The notes under the pieces: generated by a model
Database searches by the model: none
The model's input: the letters and a program-made list of their open reading frames with translations, nothing else
Told to the model about the DNA's origin: nothing
Position numbers and translations under genes: made by a program
Source of the DNA: an uncultured Bacteroides sp.
Lineage (GTDB): Bacteria; Bacteroidota; Bacteroidia; Bacteroidales; Bacteroidaceae
Assembly (NCBI GenBank): GCA_900755095.1
Contig: CAAEFE010000076.1
Location: 1-56,707, forward strand
Length of the DNA stretch: 56,707 nt
Direction of reading: 5' to 3'
Part shown: positions 8,058-17,258 of the stretch, piece by piece
Layout: each line of letters begins with the position of its first letter
Position numbering within the stretch: the stretch's first letter is position 1

Positions 8058-10325
8058 ATGAAACAAATAGTTCTATGCCTGATCGGAATATTATTAGCAT
8101 CGTTTGTATCTGCACAAAAGATAAATCATCCTTCACTTTTGTATACCCCTCAACGCATTCAGCAGGTAAAACAACGTATGCAGAATGAACCGAAATTGCG
8201 GGAAGCCTGGGAGGATATTCAGAAAACCGCCGATGAAGCCTTACAAAAGAAAGATTTCAATCGGTTGGATTATTTGTCGTTGGCCTATCTGATGACGGAT
8301 AATAAAGAGTATGCAAATATAATCAAAGAGATTCTTTTGAAAGCTGTGGAAGCCGAATCCTGGGGAGATATGGAAATGATGGCACGTATTCCAGTCTGGC
8401 GTTCGCAACTGGGCATGGCACATAAGAGCTTCCTTTCTGCCATAGGATATGATGCGGCTTATAACATAATGTCTTCTTCGGAAAGAAAAAAGATTGCCGA
8501 AGGCTTGAAACGATTGGCTGTAGAGCCTGCCTTGGGCGACTGGCTGTTGGAACCTGCCCGAATCCATTCTTTGAACTCTATGGGACACAACTGGTGGACT
8601 TCCTGCGTATGCCAGGGTGGAATATTAGCATTAAGCCTACAGAATGAACTTCCCGAAGTAAAAGATTGGGTGGAGCAACTTCATGAATCACTACCCGAAT
8701 GGTTTGACTTTGCAGGCGATGCCTTGCAGCAGAAAGCAAAGAGCTTTGATGAGGCCGGAGGAATGTATGAAAGTCTCAATTATGCAAATTTTGGTATTCA
8801 GGAAGCTCTTTTGTTTCGGATCGCCTGGATAAACACTCATCCGGGACAAAATCCCGGTGATATACCCCAATTGGCAAAACTTCCGAACTACTTTTCTCAA
8901 GTATGCTATCCTCGTACAGGTATGCTGTATAGTTTGAATTTTGGTGATAGTCATAAGAATGTATCAGCAGAATCCAGTATGATGTTATTGTATGCATTGG
9001 GACTGAAAGACCCGACTATTCTGTGGTATATAACCCAAGTAGAGCAAGGACAGCATCGCGATGGATTTTTCCTGAATCGTCCGATGGGCTTTCTCTATAC
9101 CCCTGATTTGAGTAAAGCTCCCATAACTCCCGATTTGAAAACCTCACAGCTATTCTCGGATTTCGGTTGGGCCACCATGCGTACTTCTTGGGAGAAGGAT
9201 GCTACGATGCTTGCTGTGAAAAGCGGTCATACGTGGAATCATTCCCATGCGGATGCCAACTCCTTTATTGTTTTTCATAAAGGCGTTGATATTATCAAGG
9301 ATGGAGGAAACTGCTGGTATCCCAATCCTGCCTATCGCAACTATTTTTTTCAAAGCCAGGCACATAATGTAGTCCTGTTCAACGGGGAGGGACAACCTCG
9401 TGAACAACAGTATAGCGGCTCTACTTTGCGAGGAAATCTTTATCATCTCTTGGATGCGGGCAATGTGAAATATGTTTTGGCCAATGGAACAGGTCCTGTC
9501 TCTAATAATTTCAGCCGTAACTTCCGTCATTTCCTGTGGATGGATAATGTGATTTATATGATCGATGATTTGAAGACACATAAGGTAGGACAGTTCGAAT
9601 GGTTATGGCATACCAATGGAACTTATAAGAAATCGGGCATTGACGTGAATGTGACAAACGGAAATTCTTCAGTAGTCATCCGTCCTTTATATCCCCGCAT
9701 GCTGGCTAAGTCCGATTTTGTGCACGACTATCCCGAAGATTTATATTGGGAAGAAATAGAAGCTCCTACGGAAGATTTGAAAGGAACCGAAAAATATTAT
9801 TCATTCCATTTACCAGCCGAGGTGAACCGTGTGAAAGGACTGACAGCTATTATTCTGAAAGACGCTCCCGATGAAAAAGACCTGCCTCAAATGGAAAGAC
9901 GTGAAGGGCAGGACTGGATAGGGCTTCGTATCCGTCATAAAGGTAAAATTACCGATTTATATATCAACCAACTGGCGGACGGAAGATTAATGCACAGTAA
10001 TTCATGGATTATGCCCGACGGCTGGATGACAGATGCTTATATGTTTGCAGTTTCTTACCCAGAAGGTACTGAAGCAAAGAACGCTAAGGACTTCTTTATT
10101 GCTTATGGAAGTGCATTGAGACGGGGTAATGAAACTTACTTTTCATCATTGGCTAAGCTGTTCGTTATTCAGAAAGCAGAAGGTAAGAAACTTGATCTTT
10201 GGATAGACGGACAGCCGAAGATAAATACCACCTTTAGAAGCACAAAGAAGCCTATGTCTGTAGAAGTGAATGATAAGAAAATCCCGGTAGTTTATCAGAA
10301 ATCACAGATAAAGGTGAAACTGTAA
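8058..10325 (+). CDS. Heparinase II/III family polysaccharide lyase-like protein
   Basis: A 755-residue exported protein (signal peptide 1-19, ending VSAQ) with the layout of heparinase II/III lyases: an (alpha/alpha) toroid (about 30-360) followed by an anti-parallel beta-sandwich. Conserved lyase-like residues are Asn178 in SMGHNWWTS, Tyr237 and Tyr242 in GGMYESLNYANFG, and His395/His397 in HTWNHSHADANSF, the start of the Hepar_II_III domain. Such enzymes cleave uronic acid-containing chains by beta-elimination and leave unsaturated uronates, which fits the GH88 at 42013. The family also covers alginate, heparin and glucuronate-type lyases (PL12, PL15, PL17, PL21 and others), and I cannot assign the PL family or substrate by eye. 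Last gene of the three-gene operon. Confidence 0.8.
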   Translation: MKQIVLCLIGILLASFVSAQKINHPSLLYTPQRIQQVKQRMQNEPKLREAWEDIQKTADEALQKKDFNRLDYLSLAYLMTDNKEYANIIKEILLKAVEAESWGDMEMMARIPVWRSQLGMAHKSFLSAIGYDAAYNIMSSSERKKIAEGLKRLAVEPALGDWLLEPARIHSLNSMGHNWWTSCVCQGGILALSLQNELPEVKDWVEQLHESLPEWFDFAGDALQQKAKSFDEAGGMYESLNYANFGIQEALLFRIAWINTHPGQNPGDIPQLAKLPNYFSQVCYPRTGMLYSLNFGDSHKNVSAESSMMLLYALGLKDPTILWYITQVEQGQHRDGFFLNRPMGFLYTPDLSKAPITPDLKTSQLFSDFGWATMRTSWEKDATMLAVKSGHTWNHSHADANSFIVFHKGVDIIKDGGNCWYPNPAYRNYFFQSQAHNVVLFNGEGQPREQQYSGSTLRGNLYHLLDAGNVKYVLANGTGPVSNNFSRNFRHFLWMDNVIYMIDDLKTHKVGQFEWLWHTNGTYKKSGIDVNVTNGNSSVVIRPLYPRMLAKSDFVHDYPEDLYWEEIEAPTEDLKGTEKYYSFHLPAEVNRVKGLTAIILKDAPDEKDLPQMERREGQDWIGLRIRHKGKITDLYINQLADGRLMHSNSWIMPDGWMTDAYMFAVSYPEGTEAKNAKDFFIAYGSALRRGNETYFSSLAKLFVIQKAEGKKLDLWIDGQPKINTTFRSTKKPMSVEVNDKKIPVVYQKSQIKVKL

Positions 10326-10340
10326 ATTATGTATATCCAG

Positions 10341-10358
10341 GATAGATTCTATCTTTTT
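10341..10358 (+). terminator. Weak terminator candidate after the enzyme operon
   Basis: A 5-base stem GATAG/CTATC with a 3-base loop is followed directly by TTTTT. The stem is short, so termination may be partial. Confidence 0.3.
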
Positions 10359-10385
10359 AAAGAGAGTAAGTTCCTTGTTTTTTGT

Positions 10386-10426
10386 GCAAACCTATATAAA
10401 ATCCGAGATATTTTATGTAGGTTTGC
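10386..10426. promoter_or_regulatory. 17-base inverted repeat over the -7 element of regulator 1
   Basis: Left arm 10386-10402 (GCAAACCTATATAAAAT) and right arm 10410-10426 (ATTTTATGTAGGTTTGC) match at 16 of 17 positions, with a 7-base spacer. The right arm contains TAGGTTTG (10418-10425), a match to the -7 consensus. The core TTTTATGTA(G/T)GTTTG recurs at 25814-25828 before the paralogous regulator, but without the left arm there. It may be an operator or a hairpin at the 5' end of the transcript. Confidence 0.55.
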
Positions 10427-10452
10427 ATTGTTTCATTAAATATGAATCCTCT

Positions 10453-13230
10453 ATGCATAATCTAATACGACATATAGTAAAGGCTTTGACTACTCTTTGT
10501 CTGCTACTCATAAATATACCTATTTATCCGATTTCTTACTCTTTCCGCAGCATTTCCGAAACAGACGGACTTTCCGACCTGATGGTCAGTTCTTTTTATA
10601 AAGATTCATTAGGCTATATTTGGATTGGCACGGCAAGTTCTGTTGAACGTTTTGACGGAGTCCATTTGAAACATTATCCCATATTAGGGAATAATGAAAA
10701 ACTAAAATGGGTGAATGTAATAACAGAGACGACTGGTAATAGGATATGGATAGGGAATGATATGGGATTGTGGACGGTTCATAAGGAAACAGAAAAACTG
10801 GAACCCTTTAGTCCGGAGACTATTAATTGTGGTGTTCGTGCCCTTTTACCAACTCGGGATGGAGGATTGTATATAGGTAGTGAAAAAGGATTATTTATCT
10901 ATCGAAATAATCAATTGGAGCGACTGGCAGTAAGTTCCGACATCTTATCGGCAGAAAATTTCATCGTTGCATTGAATTTGGATGAAAATGGAGCTTTATG
11001 GATTCTTACCAAAGGTGGATTACATTCCATGAATATTTCAAACCGGAAAATAACCTCTTATCCATACAAGCAGGGATTCTCCTATAGAAATATGACACGT
11101 ATCGGCAAAAAGCTTTATTTAGGAACAATGGATCATGGGTTGCTATGTTTTGATATCTCGACGGGTGAATTTAAAGAAAATATTATTGACTTGGGTTGTA
11201 ATGTTATCATGTCTCTCTCCAGTGATGAAAAGAATTTGTTGTATATAGGCACTGATGGAAACGGGGTACATTTTGTTTCTGCGAATAATATGAAGATTGT
11301 TCGTTCCTTTTGTTACGAATCGGGAAATAAACAGGCGATCCGTTCCAATTCTGTCTATGCATTATTGGTTGATAGGGAAGGAGTGATTTGGATTGGTTTT
11401 TATCAGTTAGGCTTGGATTATACACTATATCAGAGCGGGTTATTTTCTACCTATGCCTATCTTCCTTATTTCGACTCAAAAGAGATGCCTGTTCGTGCAA
11501 TAGCTGTTTCGAAAGACGAGAAACTGATAGGTTCGCGCAATGGACTTTTCTATATAGATGAAAAGAAACAGCGGTTTAAAAGTTTTAAGGTTCCCGAATT
11601 ACGTTCCAATATGATTTTGTGTATTTATGCTTTTGAAGGAAAGTATTACATAGGTACTTATGGTGGCGGTATATATATCCTCAATCCTTCCACGTTGACT
11701 TTATCTGATTTTGAAACAGCAGACTTAAAATCAACTCCATTCCTGAAAGGACATGTGTTTTGCATAAAATCGGATGATGAAGGAAGTTTGTGGATGGCGA
11801 CGTCTATGGGACTTTACTGTTATAGAGATGGAAAGCAAATCCGGCATTATACTACTGAAAATTCGAAATTACCGGGAGAGAATGTCTATGATATATGTTT
11901 TGATTCCACTCGTAAAGGATGGATTTGTACAGAGAACGGTTTATGCATTTGGGATCCATCAACCAATAGTTTGAAGTCGGATATGTTTCCTGAAGGGTTT
12001 ATTCATAAAGATAAAATCCGGACAGTATACGAAGATTCTAATCATGAGCTTTATTTCCTTCCGGATAAAGGTGCAATTTTTATATCTGATTTGTCGATGA
12101 ATCATTTTCGGAGAATGCAGTCGGGCACTCCTTTGGATGGAAAGGATGCAATGTTTATTATAGAAGATCATGAAGGTTGGTTGTGGATTGGTACTAATTT
12201 GGGCTTATATCGTTATGATAAGAAAGGTAATTTTATTCCCTATAATTTCGTAGATGGCTTGCCCAGTTCTATATTTATTACTTGTTTCCCTGTGATAGAT
12301 GAAGAGGGTACGATGTGGTTCGGCAATTCGAAAGGTATGATTTATCTGACCTCGGAACAAAATGGCAGAAAAGCAAAATGGCATTATCCGGTTGCTATTA
12401 CCGATGTATTAGTGAATGGAAAGCAATCGGTTTATGCTAAGATGAGTAGAGAAAATAACGTGTATAAAATAAAATTGGAAGCAGATCAGCGTAATTTGAC
12501 AATCCGTTTCTCTGGGTTCACTTATTCGGAGCCTGCATATATGTCTTATAAATGTAAGATGGAAGGAATAGATAGCGACTGGCAATTATTGAGTGGACAA
12601 TCTGAAATAACGTATTATGACTTATTATCCGGCAATTATCAGTTTAGAATTCATCGGGTGGATGATCCGGAGTCGGAAATTTGCCTGATGGTGACTATTG
12701 CTCCTCGTTTCAATGCTGTTATGTGGAGTGTGACTGTTTTAGTGATATTGATAATAACCTTGGCTTATATATATTATCGCCGGAGAATGAAACGAAACAA
12801 CCTAATTCAGTCGAAGGAAAAACAGCAACCGGTAATAGAAGAAAAATATAGAAAGAGTAATGTGACTGAAGAAGAATGTAGGCGCTTGGCTGGCGAACTG
12901 GAACTTCTGATGCAAAGGGATCGACTATATGTTAATCCCAATCTGAAAATAGCAGACTTGGCTGCAATATTGAATGTTTCCACTTATACATTATCCTATT
13001 TATTCAATCAATATTTGGATAAAAACTATTATGACTATTTGAATGACTATCGCATAGAGGAGTTTAAGCGTTTGGTTGATAAAGATGAATATTCTAAATA
13101 TACGTTGACAGCTTTAGCCGAACTATGTGGTTTTAGTTCGCGTACTTCCTTCTTTCGTTATTTTAAAAAGGTTATTGGAATTACTCCGAATGAATATATT
13201 CGAAGTATCGGAAAGACCAATGAAGAATAA
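10453..13230 (+). CDS. Membrane-spanning propeller/Y_Y_Y/AraC transcription regulator (cassette 1)
   Basis: A 925-residue one-component regulator. After an N-terminal signal or anchor segment (about 1-28) comes a long periplasmic sensor of two-component-regulator propeller repeats (about 30-640, repeats of the WIGT..GL type) and a Y_Y_Y domain (about 665-748). One transmembrane helix (about 755-775) is followed by a basic cytoplasmic linker and an AraC-type HTH at the C terminus (about 826-922, ending ITPNEYIRSIG). The Bacteroides hybrid two-component systems that share this sensor also carry histidine kinase and receiver domains; both are absent here, so the signal must pass directly through the membrane helix. 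I start at the ATG at 10453; a TTG at 10375 is in frame but gives no good signal peptide. It lies directly upstream of the sigma gene at 13462. Confidence 0.88.
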   Translation: MHNLIRHIVKALTTLCLLLINIPIYPISYSFRSISETDGLSDLMVSSFYKDSLGYIWIGTASSVERFDGVHLKHYPILGNNEKLKWVNVITETTGNRIWIGNDMGLWTVHKETEKLEPFSPETINCGVRALLPTRDGGLYIGSEKGLFIYRNNQLERLAVSSDILSAENFIVALNLDENGALWILTKGGLHSMNISNRKITSYPYKQGFSYRNMTRIGKKLYLGTMDHGLLCFDISTGEFKENIIDLGCNVIMSLSSDEKNLLYIGTDGNGVHFVSANNMKIVRSFCYESGNKQAIRSNSVYALLVDREGVIWIGFYQLGLDYTLYQSGLFSTYAYLPYFDSKEMPVRAIAVSKDEKLIGSRNGLFYIDEKKQRFKSFKVPELRSNMILCIYAFEGKYYIGTYGGGIYILNPSTLTLSDFETADLKSTPFLKGHVFCIKSDDEGSLWMATSMGLYCYRDGKQIRHYTTENSKLPGENVYDICFDSTRKGWICTENGLCIWDPSTNSLKSDMFPEGFIHKDKIRTVYEDSNHELYFLPDKGAIFISDLSMNHFRRMQSGTPLDGKDAMFIIEDHEGWLWIGTNLGLYRYDKKGNFIPYNFVDGLPSSIFITCFPVIDEEGTMWFGNSKGMIYLTSEQNGRKAKWHYPVAITDVLVNGKQSVYAKMSRENNVYKIKLEADQRNLTIRFSGFTYSEPAYMSYKCKMEGIDSDWQLLSGQSEITYYDLLSGNYQFRIHRVDDPESEICLMVTIAPRFNAVMWSVTVLVILIITLAYIYYRRRMKRNNLIQSKEKQQPVIEEKYRKSNVTEEECRRLAGELELLMQRDRLYVNPNLKIADLAAILNVSTYTLSYLFNQYLDKNYYDYLNDYRIEEFKRLVDKDEYSKYTLTALAELCGFSSRTSFFRYFKKVIGITPNEYIRSIGKTNEE

Positions 13231-13280
13231 TATACTTATGTACCTTTCATTTTAAACTTTAGATTGATAAATACCTCTTT

Positions 13281-13308
13281 AGAGTCTCAAATAATAAATT
13301 GAGACTCT
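13281..13308. promoter_or_regulatory. 28-bp palindromic element upstream of sigma 1
   Basis: Arms AGAGTCTCAA (13281-13290) and TTGAGACTCT (13299-13308) form a perfect 10-base inverted repeat with an 8-base AT spacer. The same element, identical at 25 of 28 positions, lies at 29216-29243. In both places the right edge is exactly 154 bases before the sigma ATG. No T-run follows, and the distance to the upstream regulator gene differs greatly (51 versus 523 bases), so a control site for the sigma gene is more likely than a terminator. Confidence 0.65.
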
Positions 13309-13423
13309 ATGAAATTGAGAGTTAACTGTCTGATAATTAGAATGTGTGTTGATCGCTTGCTCTCCGCCAATAGGACGGAATTTATCTCTTTCTTTTTGAA
13401 TATCCGTTTTCATATTTACCTTC

Positions 13424-13431
13424 TATATTTG
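13424..13431 (+). promoter_or_regulatory. -7 element of sigma 1 promoter
   Basis: TATATTTG matches TAnnTTTG, 31 bases before the start codon. The same sequence in the context CTATATTTGC occurs before sigma 2 at 29358-29365. No TTTG is found at the usual -33 distance in either, which suits an activated promoter. Confidence 0.6.
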
Positions 13432-13461
13432 CCAACGTAATGATAAACAAAAATCTAAGCA

Positions 13462-13977
13462 ATGGAAAATATAGATATGTCATCCGTACAGTTGATTACT
13501 GATTCTTATCAGAATTATCATCGTTCCGTTTACTTGTATATCTTATATAAGATAGGAAAAGATGAAGACGCGAAAGATCTGGCTCAAGATGTATTTTTAC
13601 GTTTGATGGATTATAAGCAAATGTTGCGACCGGAAACAATAAAGTACTTTATTTTCTCTATTTGCCGGAATTTGGTTATTGATTATTTGCGTCGTCATTA
13701 TAAAATGCAGGAAATTACATCCTATTTTTTAGATCAGCTTCCTACCTTTATTAATGAGGTAGAGAGCCAGATAATCGCTAATGATTTATCTGTGTGTGAG
13801 CAGAAGAGAGTTCTCCGGCTGCCTGCGCAACGAAGAAAGATTTATGTAATGAGTTGCTTCAAGCATATATCGTCAGCGGATATTTCCGCTTGTCTCGGAT
13901 TATCTGTCCGTACTGTAGAAAATCATTTGTTTATCAGTCGGAAAGAAATCCGTGAATATATCCAACAGTGTATCTAA
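13462..13977 (+). CDS. ECF-type RNA polymerase sigma factor, orphan (cassette 1)
   Basis: A 171-residue sigma-70 family protein of the extracytoplasmic-function type. Region 2 is at about 10-80 (AKDLAQDVFLRLMDY, FIFSICRNLVIDYLRRHY) and region 4 at about 115-165 (LPAQRRKIY, SADISACLGLSVRTVENHLFISRKEI). It would direct core polymerase to a target promoter in the cytoplasm. In Bacteroides, PUL sigma factors of this type normally sit beside a FecR-like anti-sigma gene; none is present here. The next gene is susC, starting 44 bases downstream, so the two are probably one transcript. A paralogue of the same length lies at 29397. Low G+C (18 of 60 in the block 13681-13740), unlike the susC that follows. 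Confidence 0.88.
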   Translation: MENIDMSSVQLITDSYQNYHRSVYLYILYKIGKDEDAKDLAQDVFLRLMDYKQMLRPETIKYFIFSICRNLVIDYLRRHYKMQEITSYFLDQLPTFINEVESQIIANDLSVCEQKRVLRLPAQRRKIYVMSCFKHISSADISACLGLSVRTVENHLFISRKEIREYIQQCI

Positions 13978-14021
13978 TATTAGAATAAATAGTATAAATG
14001 TTAGTTTTAAATTTTATGTAT

Positions 14022-17000
14022 ATGAAAAAAAGTCTCTTCAGATTTTCATCGAGAAGGATTCTATTCTCCACGGTGATAGCCTCTGCTCTTATAGCAGGTG
14101 GCTCGCAGGCTGTCTTTGCAGATGCCGGGGAAGTGCAAGTCGTATTGCAGACTGGTACAATTAAAGGTAAAATCGTGGATTCCAATGGCGAGCCCGTTAT
14201 CGGTGCTAATGTTATGGTAAAAGGCACCACCAATGGCTGTATGACTGACATTGACGGAAACTTCTCATTGAAAGATGCCAAAGGAACTTTGGTTATCTCA
14301 TATATCGGTTACAAAACGGAAGAAGTTCAAGTGAAAGGCCATGAAACCAGTTTGAAGATTGTATTGAAAGAAGACTCTGAACTACTCCTGGAAGTTGTAG
14401 TGGTGGGATACGGCAGTATGAAGAAAGAGTCGTTGACAGGCTCGGTAACAGTGGTCGACCAAAAACTTTTTAAAGACAAAGGTACGGTATCCAATCCGCT
14501 TTCGGCCATGCAAGGTCAGGTGCCGGGTTTACGCATCACCCGCTCGTCGGCTGCTCCCGGTGAAGAGGGATGGGGTGTCTCAATCCGTGGTTCTGTATCG
14601 AAGAACAAGGTAGAACCTCTCTTGATTATTGACGGTGTACCTGCCAGTGGTGTGAGTGAGATAGCTCAACTCAATGCCGATGACATCGAAACCATTAACT
14701 TCCTGAAAGATGCTTCGGCTGCCATTTATGGTGCAAAAGCGGCAGGTGGTGTGATTTTGGTAACTACCAAACGTCCCGATGCCGGCAGAACCAAGGTGGA
14801 ATATAGTGGTTCGGTTACACGTAAAATTGTGGGTTTGCAGCCCCGCATGATGAGTATGGACGAATGGACGGATGGTGTGCTCCAAGCCCGCTTGAATGAC
14901 GGCTATGGCGAAGACGACAACTGGGTGCGCTATGCCCGTTTGGCTAAAGCGATGAAGAGGAGTTGGATTAATCTGCATGGTGGAAATAATCCCGATGAAG
15001 ATCCCATTCCGGGAGGATTCCGCGGTGTGGCCGACTTTGTGTTTCATGATATGAACTGGACTGATGTGCTGTGGGGGAACGCTACTTCTACCCAACATAA
15101 CCTCAGCATAAGCGGAGGTTCGGAGAAATCGACCTACCGGCTCTCGCTTGGTTATTTGAATGACCAAGGGACGCTGCAATGGGGGAACAACTCGAACGAA
15201 CGCTATAACGTACGTTTATTCAACAGCTTCAAGATAAACGACCGTATCAGCTTGGAAAGCAATATGTCAGCCAGTCGTCAGCATCAGGTGGCTCCTACAC
15301 AGATTGGTAGTATATTAGGCAGTAGCATACCGCAGCCAGGGTTACCGGTTTCGACCATCGATGGCAAACCGTATGCGTGGGGAGGCATTCATACTCCCAA
15401 CTGGTCGGCCGAGTTGGGAGGTGACAACAAACTCGTAGTGACCACTATGAATGTGAACGAGATTTTGAAAGTGAACATATTGGATGGCCTTGATTTTCAA
15501 GGTACTTTGGGGTACTCAACGAACAATGCGGCCCGTGACGAACAGTATCTTTCAATTGATTGGTATCAATACGATGGCACACCGATTCAAAACGAGAACT
15601 CTCCCTATCCTGCAAAAGAAAAATCATCGTATACTAAAAGCTCTGCACGTACCGATAATTACACGGCATCAGCTTTTCTCACTTATAAGAAATTATTTGA
15701 TGAGGCTCACGACATATCGCTTATGGGAGGTGTGCAATATGACTATGCCGCTTACGATTATAGCGGTACCAAAGCAATGGACGTGGAAGCGGCAATCGAA
15801 TCGCTTAACGGTAAAGGACAAATCTACATAGACAAGGTAGACCGTTGGGAGGAAGCTATTCTCTCTTATTTCGGTCGCTTGAATTACAACTATAAGTCAA
15901 GATATATGGTAGAAGTGAATGCTCGCTACGACGGCTCTTCGAAATTCTTGCCCAAGAATCGCTGGAACTTCTTCTGGGGCGCATCAGCCGGATGGCGTAT
16001 CACTGAAGAGAAATTCATGGAGAACTTGCGTGACTATGTGAATGAACTGAAACTACGTGCCTCATATGGTGAGGTAGGTAACCAAAATGGTATCGGACGC
16101 TATGACGGCATCCAACTTTACAACTACAAATCGAACAGCGGTGCTTTGTTGGGCAACTCGAAAGGAACCTATGTGGAATCTGCCGGACTGGTGAGCACTG
16201 TGCGTACTTGGGAACGTATTTACAACTATAACTTGGGTATTGACTTCGGATTCTTCAACAATCGCCTTACGGGTACGTTCGAGATCTTTAAAAAGAAAAA
16301 CGATAATATGTTGGTTTCGCGTCTGCATCCCGGTGTTCTGGGCGGAATTGCTCCCAGTACGAATAGTGGTAAGTTTGAAGCCAATGGTTACGATGTTAGT
16401 TTGACTTGGCATGATAAGATAGGCAGTTTCAACTACCATGTTGGCGGTACGTTAACCTATATGACCAATAAACTCGTTGATGGAGGTAACATCGTGGTGA
16501 GCGCAGGTTATAACGAAGCTGTGAATGGCTATCCGCTCAATTCGGTATTTGGCTACCGCTATGTGGGCAAGGTACAAAACCAAGACCAACTGGACTATTA
16601 CGTGGACAAATATGTGGGCAGCAACTCTATCGCCCTGCCTGCCAACTTGCGTTTGGGCGACCACATGTATGAAGATGTGAACAAAGACGGTAAACTGACA
16701 CAAGATGACCTTGTATTTCTCGGTTCCGACGACCCCAAATATTCGTTCTCGTTTAATTTCGGATGCGAGTGGAAAGGATTCGATTTCAATACCGTATTCC
16801 AAGGTGTGGGCAAGCGTACCATCTATCGTGAAATCGACTCTTGGAAAGTGCCTTTCAAGGCTATTTGGCTGAACACTACCAACCAGTCGGTGGGTAATGT
16901 ATGGAGTCCTGAAACTCCCAATAACCATTTTCCTACTTATTCAAACAGTAATGACATCAATAATTATAACTACATTCCCTCTACCTGGTCGGCCGATAAC

Positions 17001-17231
17001 GGAGCTTACCTGCGTCTCAAAGAGATTGTACTTGGTTACACATTGCCAAAGGCATGGATGAATAAGAGCGGTTTCATCAGCAACTTGCGTATTTATGTAT
17101 CGGGCGCCGATTTATGGGAAAAATCGTATATCACCGATGGTTGGGATCCCGAAGCCACCCGTAAGGTGGAAAACAAGCAACGCTATCCGTTTAACCGCAC
17201 CGTGACTTTCGGTGTGAATGCCACATTCTAA
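14022..17231 (+). CDS. SusC-like TonB-dependent outer-membrane transporter (cassette 1)
   Basis: A 1069-residue outer-membrane transporter that would import oligosaccharides with the SusD partner encoded next. It has a signal peptide (about 1-34), a carboxypeptidase-regulatory-like beta-sandwich (GTIKGKIVDSNGEPVIGANV), the SusC signature around the TonB box and plug start (EVVVVGYGSMKKESLTGSV), a plug (LLIIDGVPASGV to GGVILVTTK), and a beta-barrel ending in aromatic Phe. There is no N-terminal STN domain, so it cannot pass a signal to a FecR anti-sigma factor in the classical way. Start at 14022 (MKKSLFRF) gives a clean signal peptide; ATGs at 14016 and 13998 are alternatives. The gene is richer in G+C than the regulator and sigma genes before it. 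Confidence 0.92.
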   Translation: MKKSLFRFSSRRILFSTVIASALIAGGSQAVFADAGEVQVVLQTGTIKGKIVDSNGEPVIGANVMVKGTTNGCMTDIDGNFSLKDAKGTLVISYIGYKTEEVQVKGHETSLKIVLKEDSELLLEVVVVGYGSMKKESLTGSVTVVDQKLFKDKGTVSNPLSAMQGQVPGLRITRSSAAPGEEGWGVSIRGSVSKNKVEPLLIIDGVPASGVSEIAQLNADDIETINFLKDASAAIYGAKAAGGVILVTTKRPDAGRTKVEYSGSVTRKIVGLQPRMMSMDEWTDGVLQARLNDGYGEDDNWVRYARLAKAMKRSWINLHGGNNPDEDPIPGGFRGVADFVFHDMNWTDVLWGNATSTQHNLSISGGSEKSTYRLSLGYLNDQGTLQWGNNSNERYNVRLFNSFKINDRISLESNMSASRQHQVAPTQIGSILGSSIPQPGLPVSTIDGKPYAWGGIHTPNWSAELGGDNKLVVTTMNVNEILKVNILDGLDFQGTLGYSTNNAARDEQYLSIDWYQYDGTPIQNENSPYPAKEKSSYTKSSARTDNYTASAFLTYKKLFDEAHDISLMGGVQYDYAAYDYSGTKAMDVEAAIESLNGKGQIYIDKVDRWEEAILSYFGRLNYNYKSRYMVEVNARYDGSSKFLPKNRWNFFWGASAGWRITEEKFMENLRDYVNELKLRASYGEVGNQNGIGRYDGIQLYNYKSNSGALLGNSKGTYVESAGLVSTVRTWERIYNYNLGIDFGFFNNRLTGTFEIFKKKNDNMLVSRLHPGVLGGIAPSTNSGKFEANGYDVSLTWHDKIGSFNYHVGGTLTYMTNKLVDGGNIVVSAGYNEAVNGYPLNSVFGYRYVGKVQNQDQLDYYVDKYVGSNSIALPANLRLGDHMYEDVNKDGKLTQDDLVFLGSDDPKYSFSFNFGCEWKGFDFNTVFQGVGKRTIYREIDSWKVPFKAIWLNTTNQSVGNVWSPETPNNHFPTYSNSNDINNYNYIPSTWSADNGAYLRLKEIVLGYTLPKAWMNKSGFISNLRIYVSGADLWEKSYITDGWDPEATRKVENKQRYPFNRTVTFGVNATF

Positions 17232-17258
17232 TTTTTATTCTTAATATTGAAGATAACA

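Noticed and set aside
10453..13230. Regulators as ordinary hybrid two-component systems
   Set aside because: No HisKA/HATPase or receiver motifs occur between the membrane helix and the AraC domain; the linker is only about 50-75 residues.
13281..13308. Palindrome read as a terminator of regulator 1
   Set aside because: No T-run follows on either strand, and spacing is conserved to the sigma gene rather than to the regulator.
14580..16928. Long open frames on the minus strand inside the first susC
   Set aside because: The plus-strand SusC is unambiguous; the antisense frames have no recognisable domains or starts and reflect codon bias of the G+C-richer gene.
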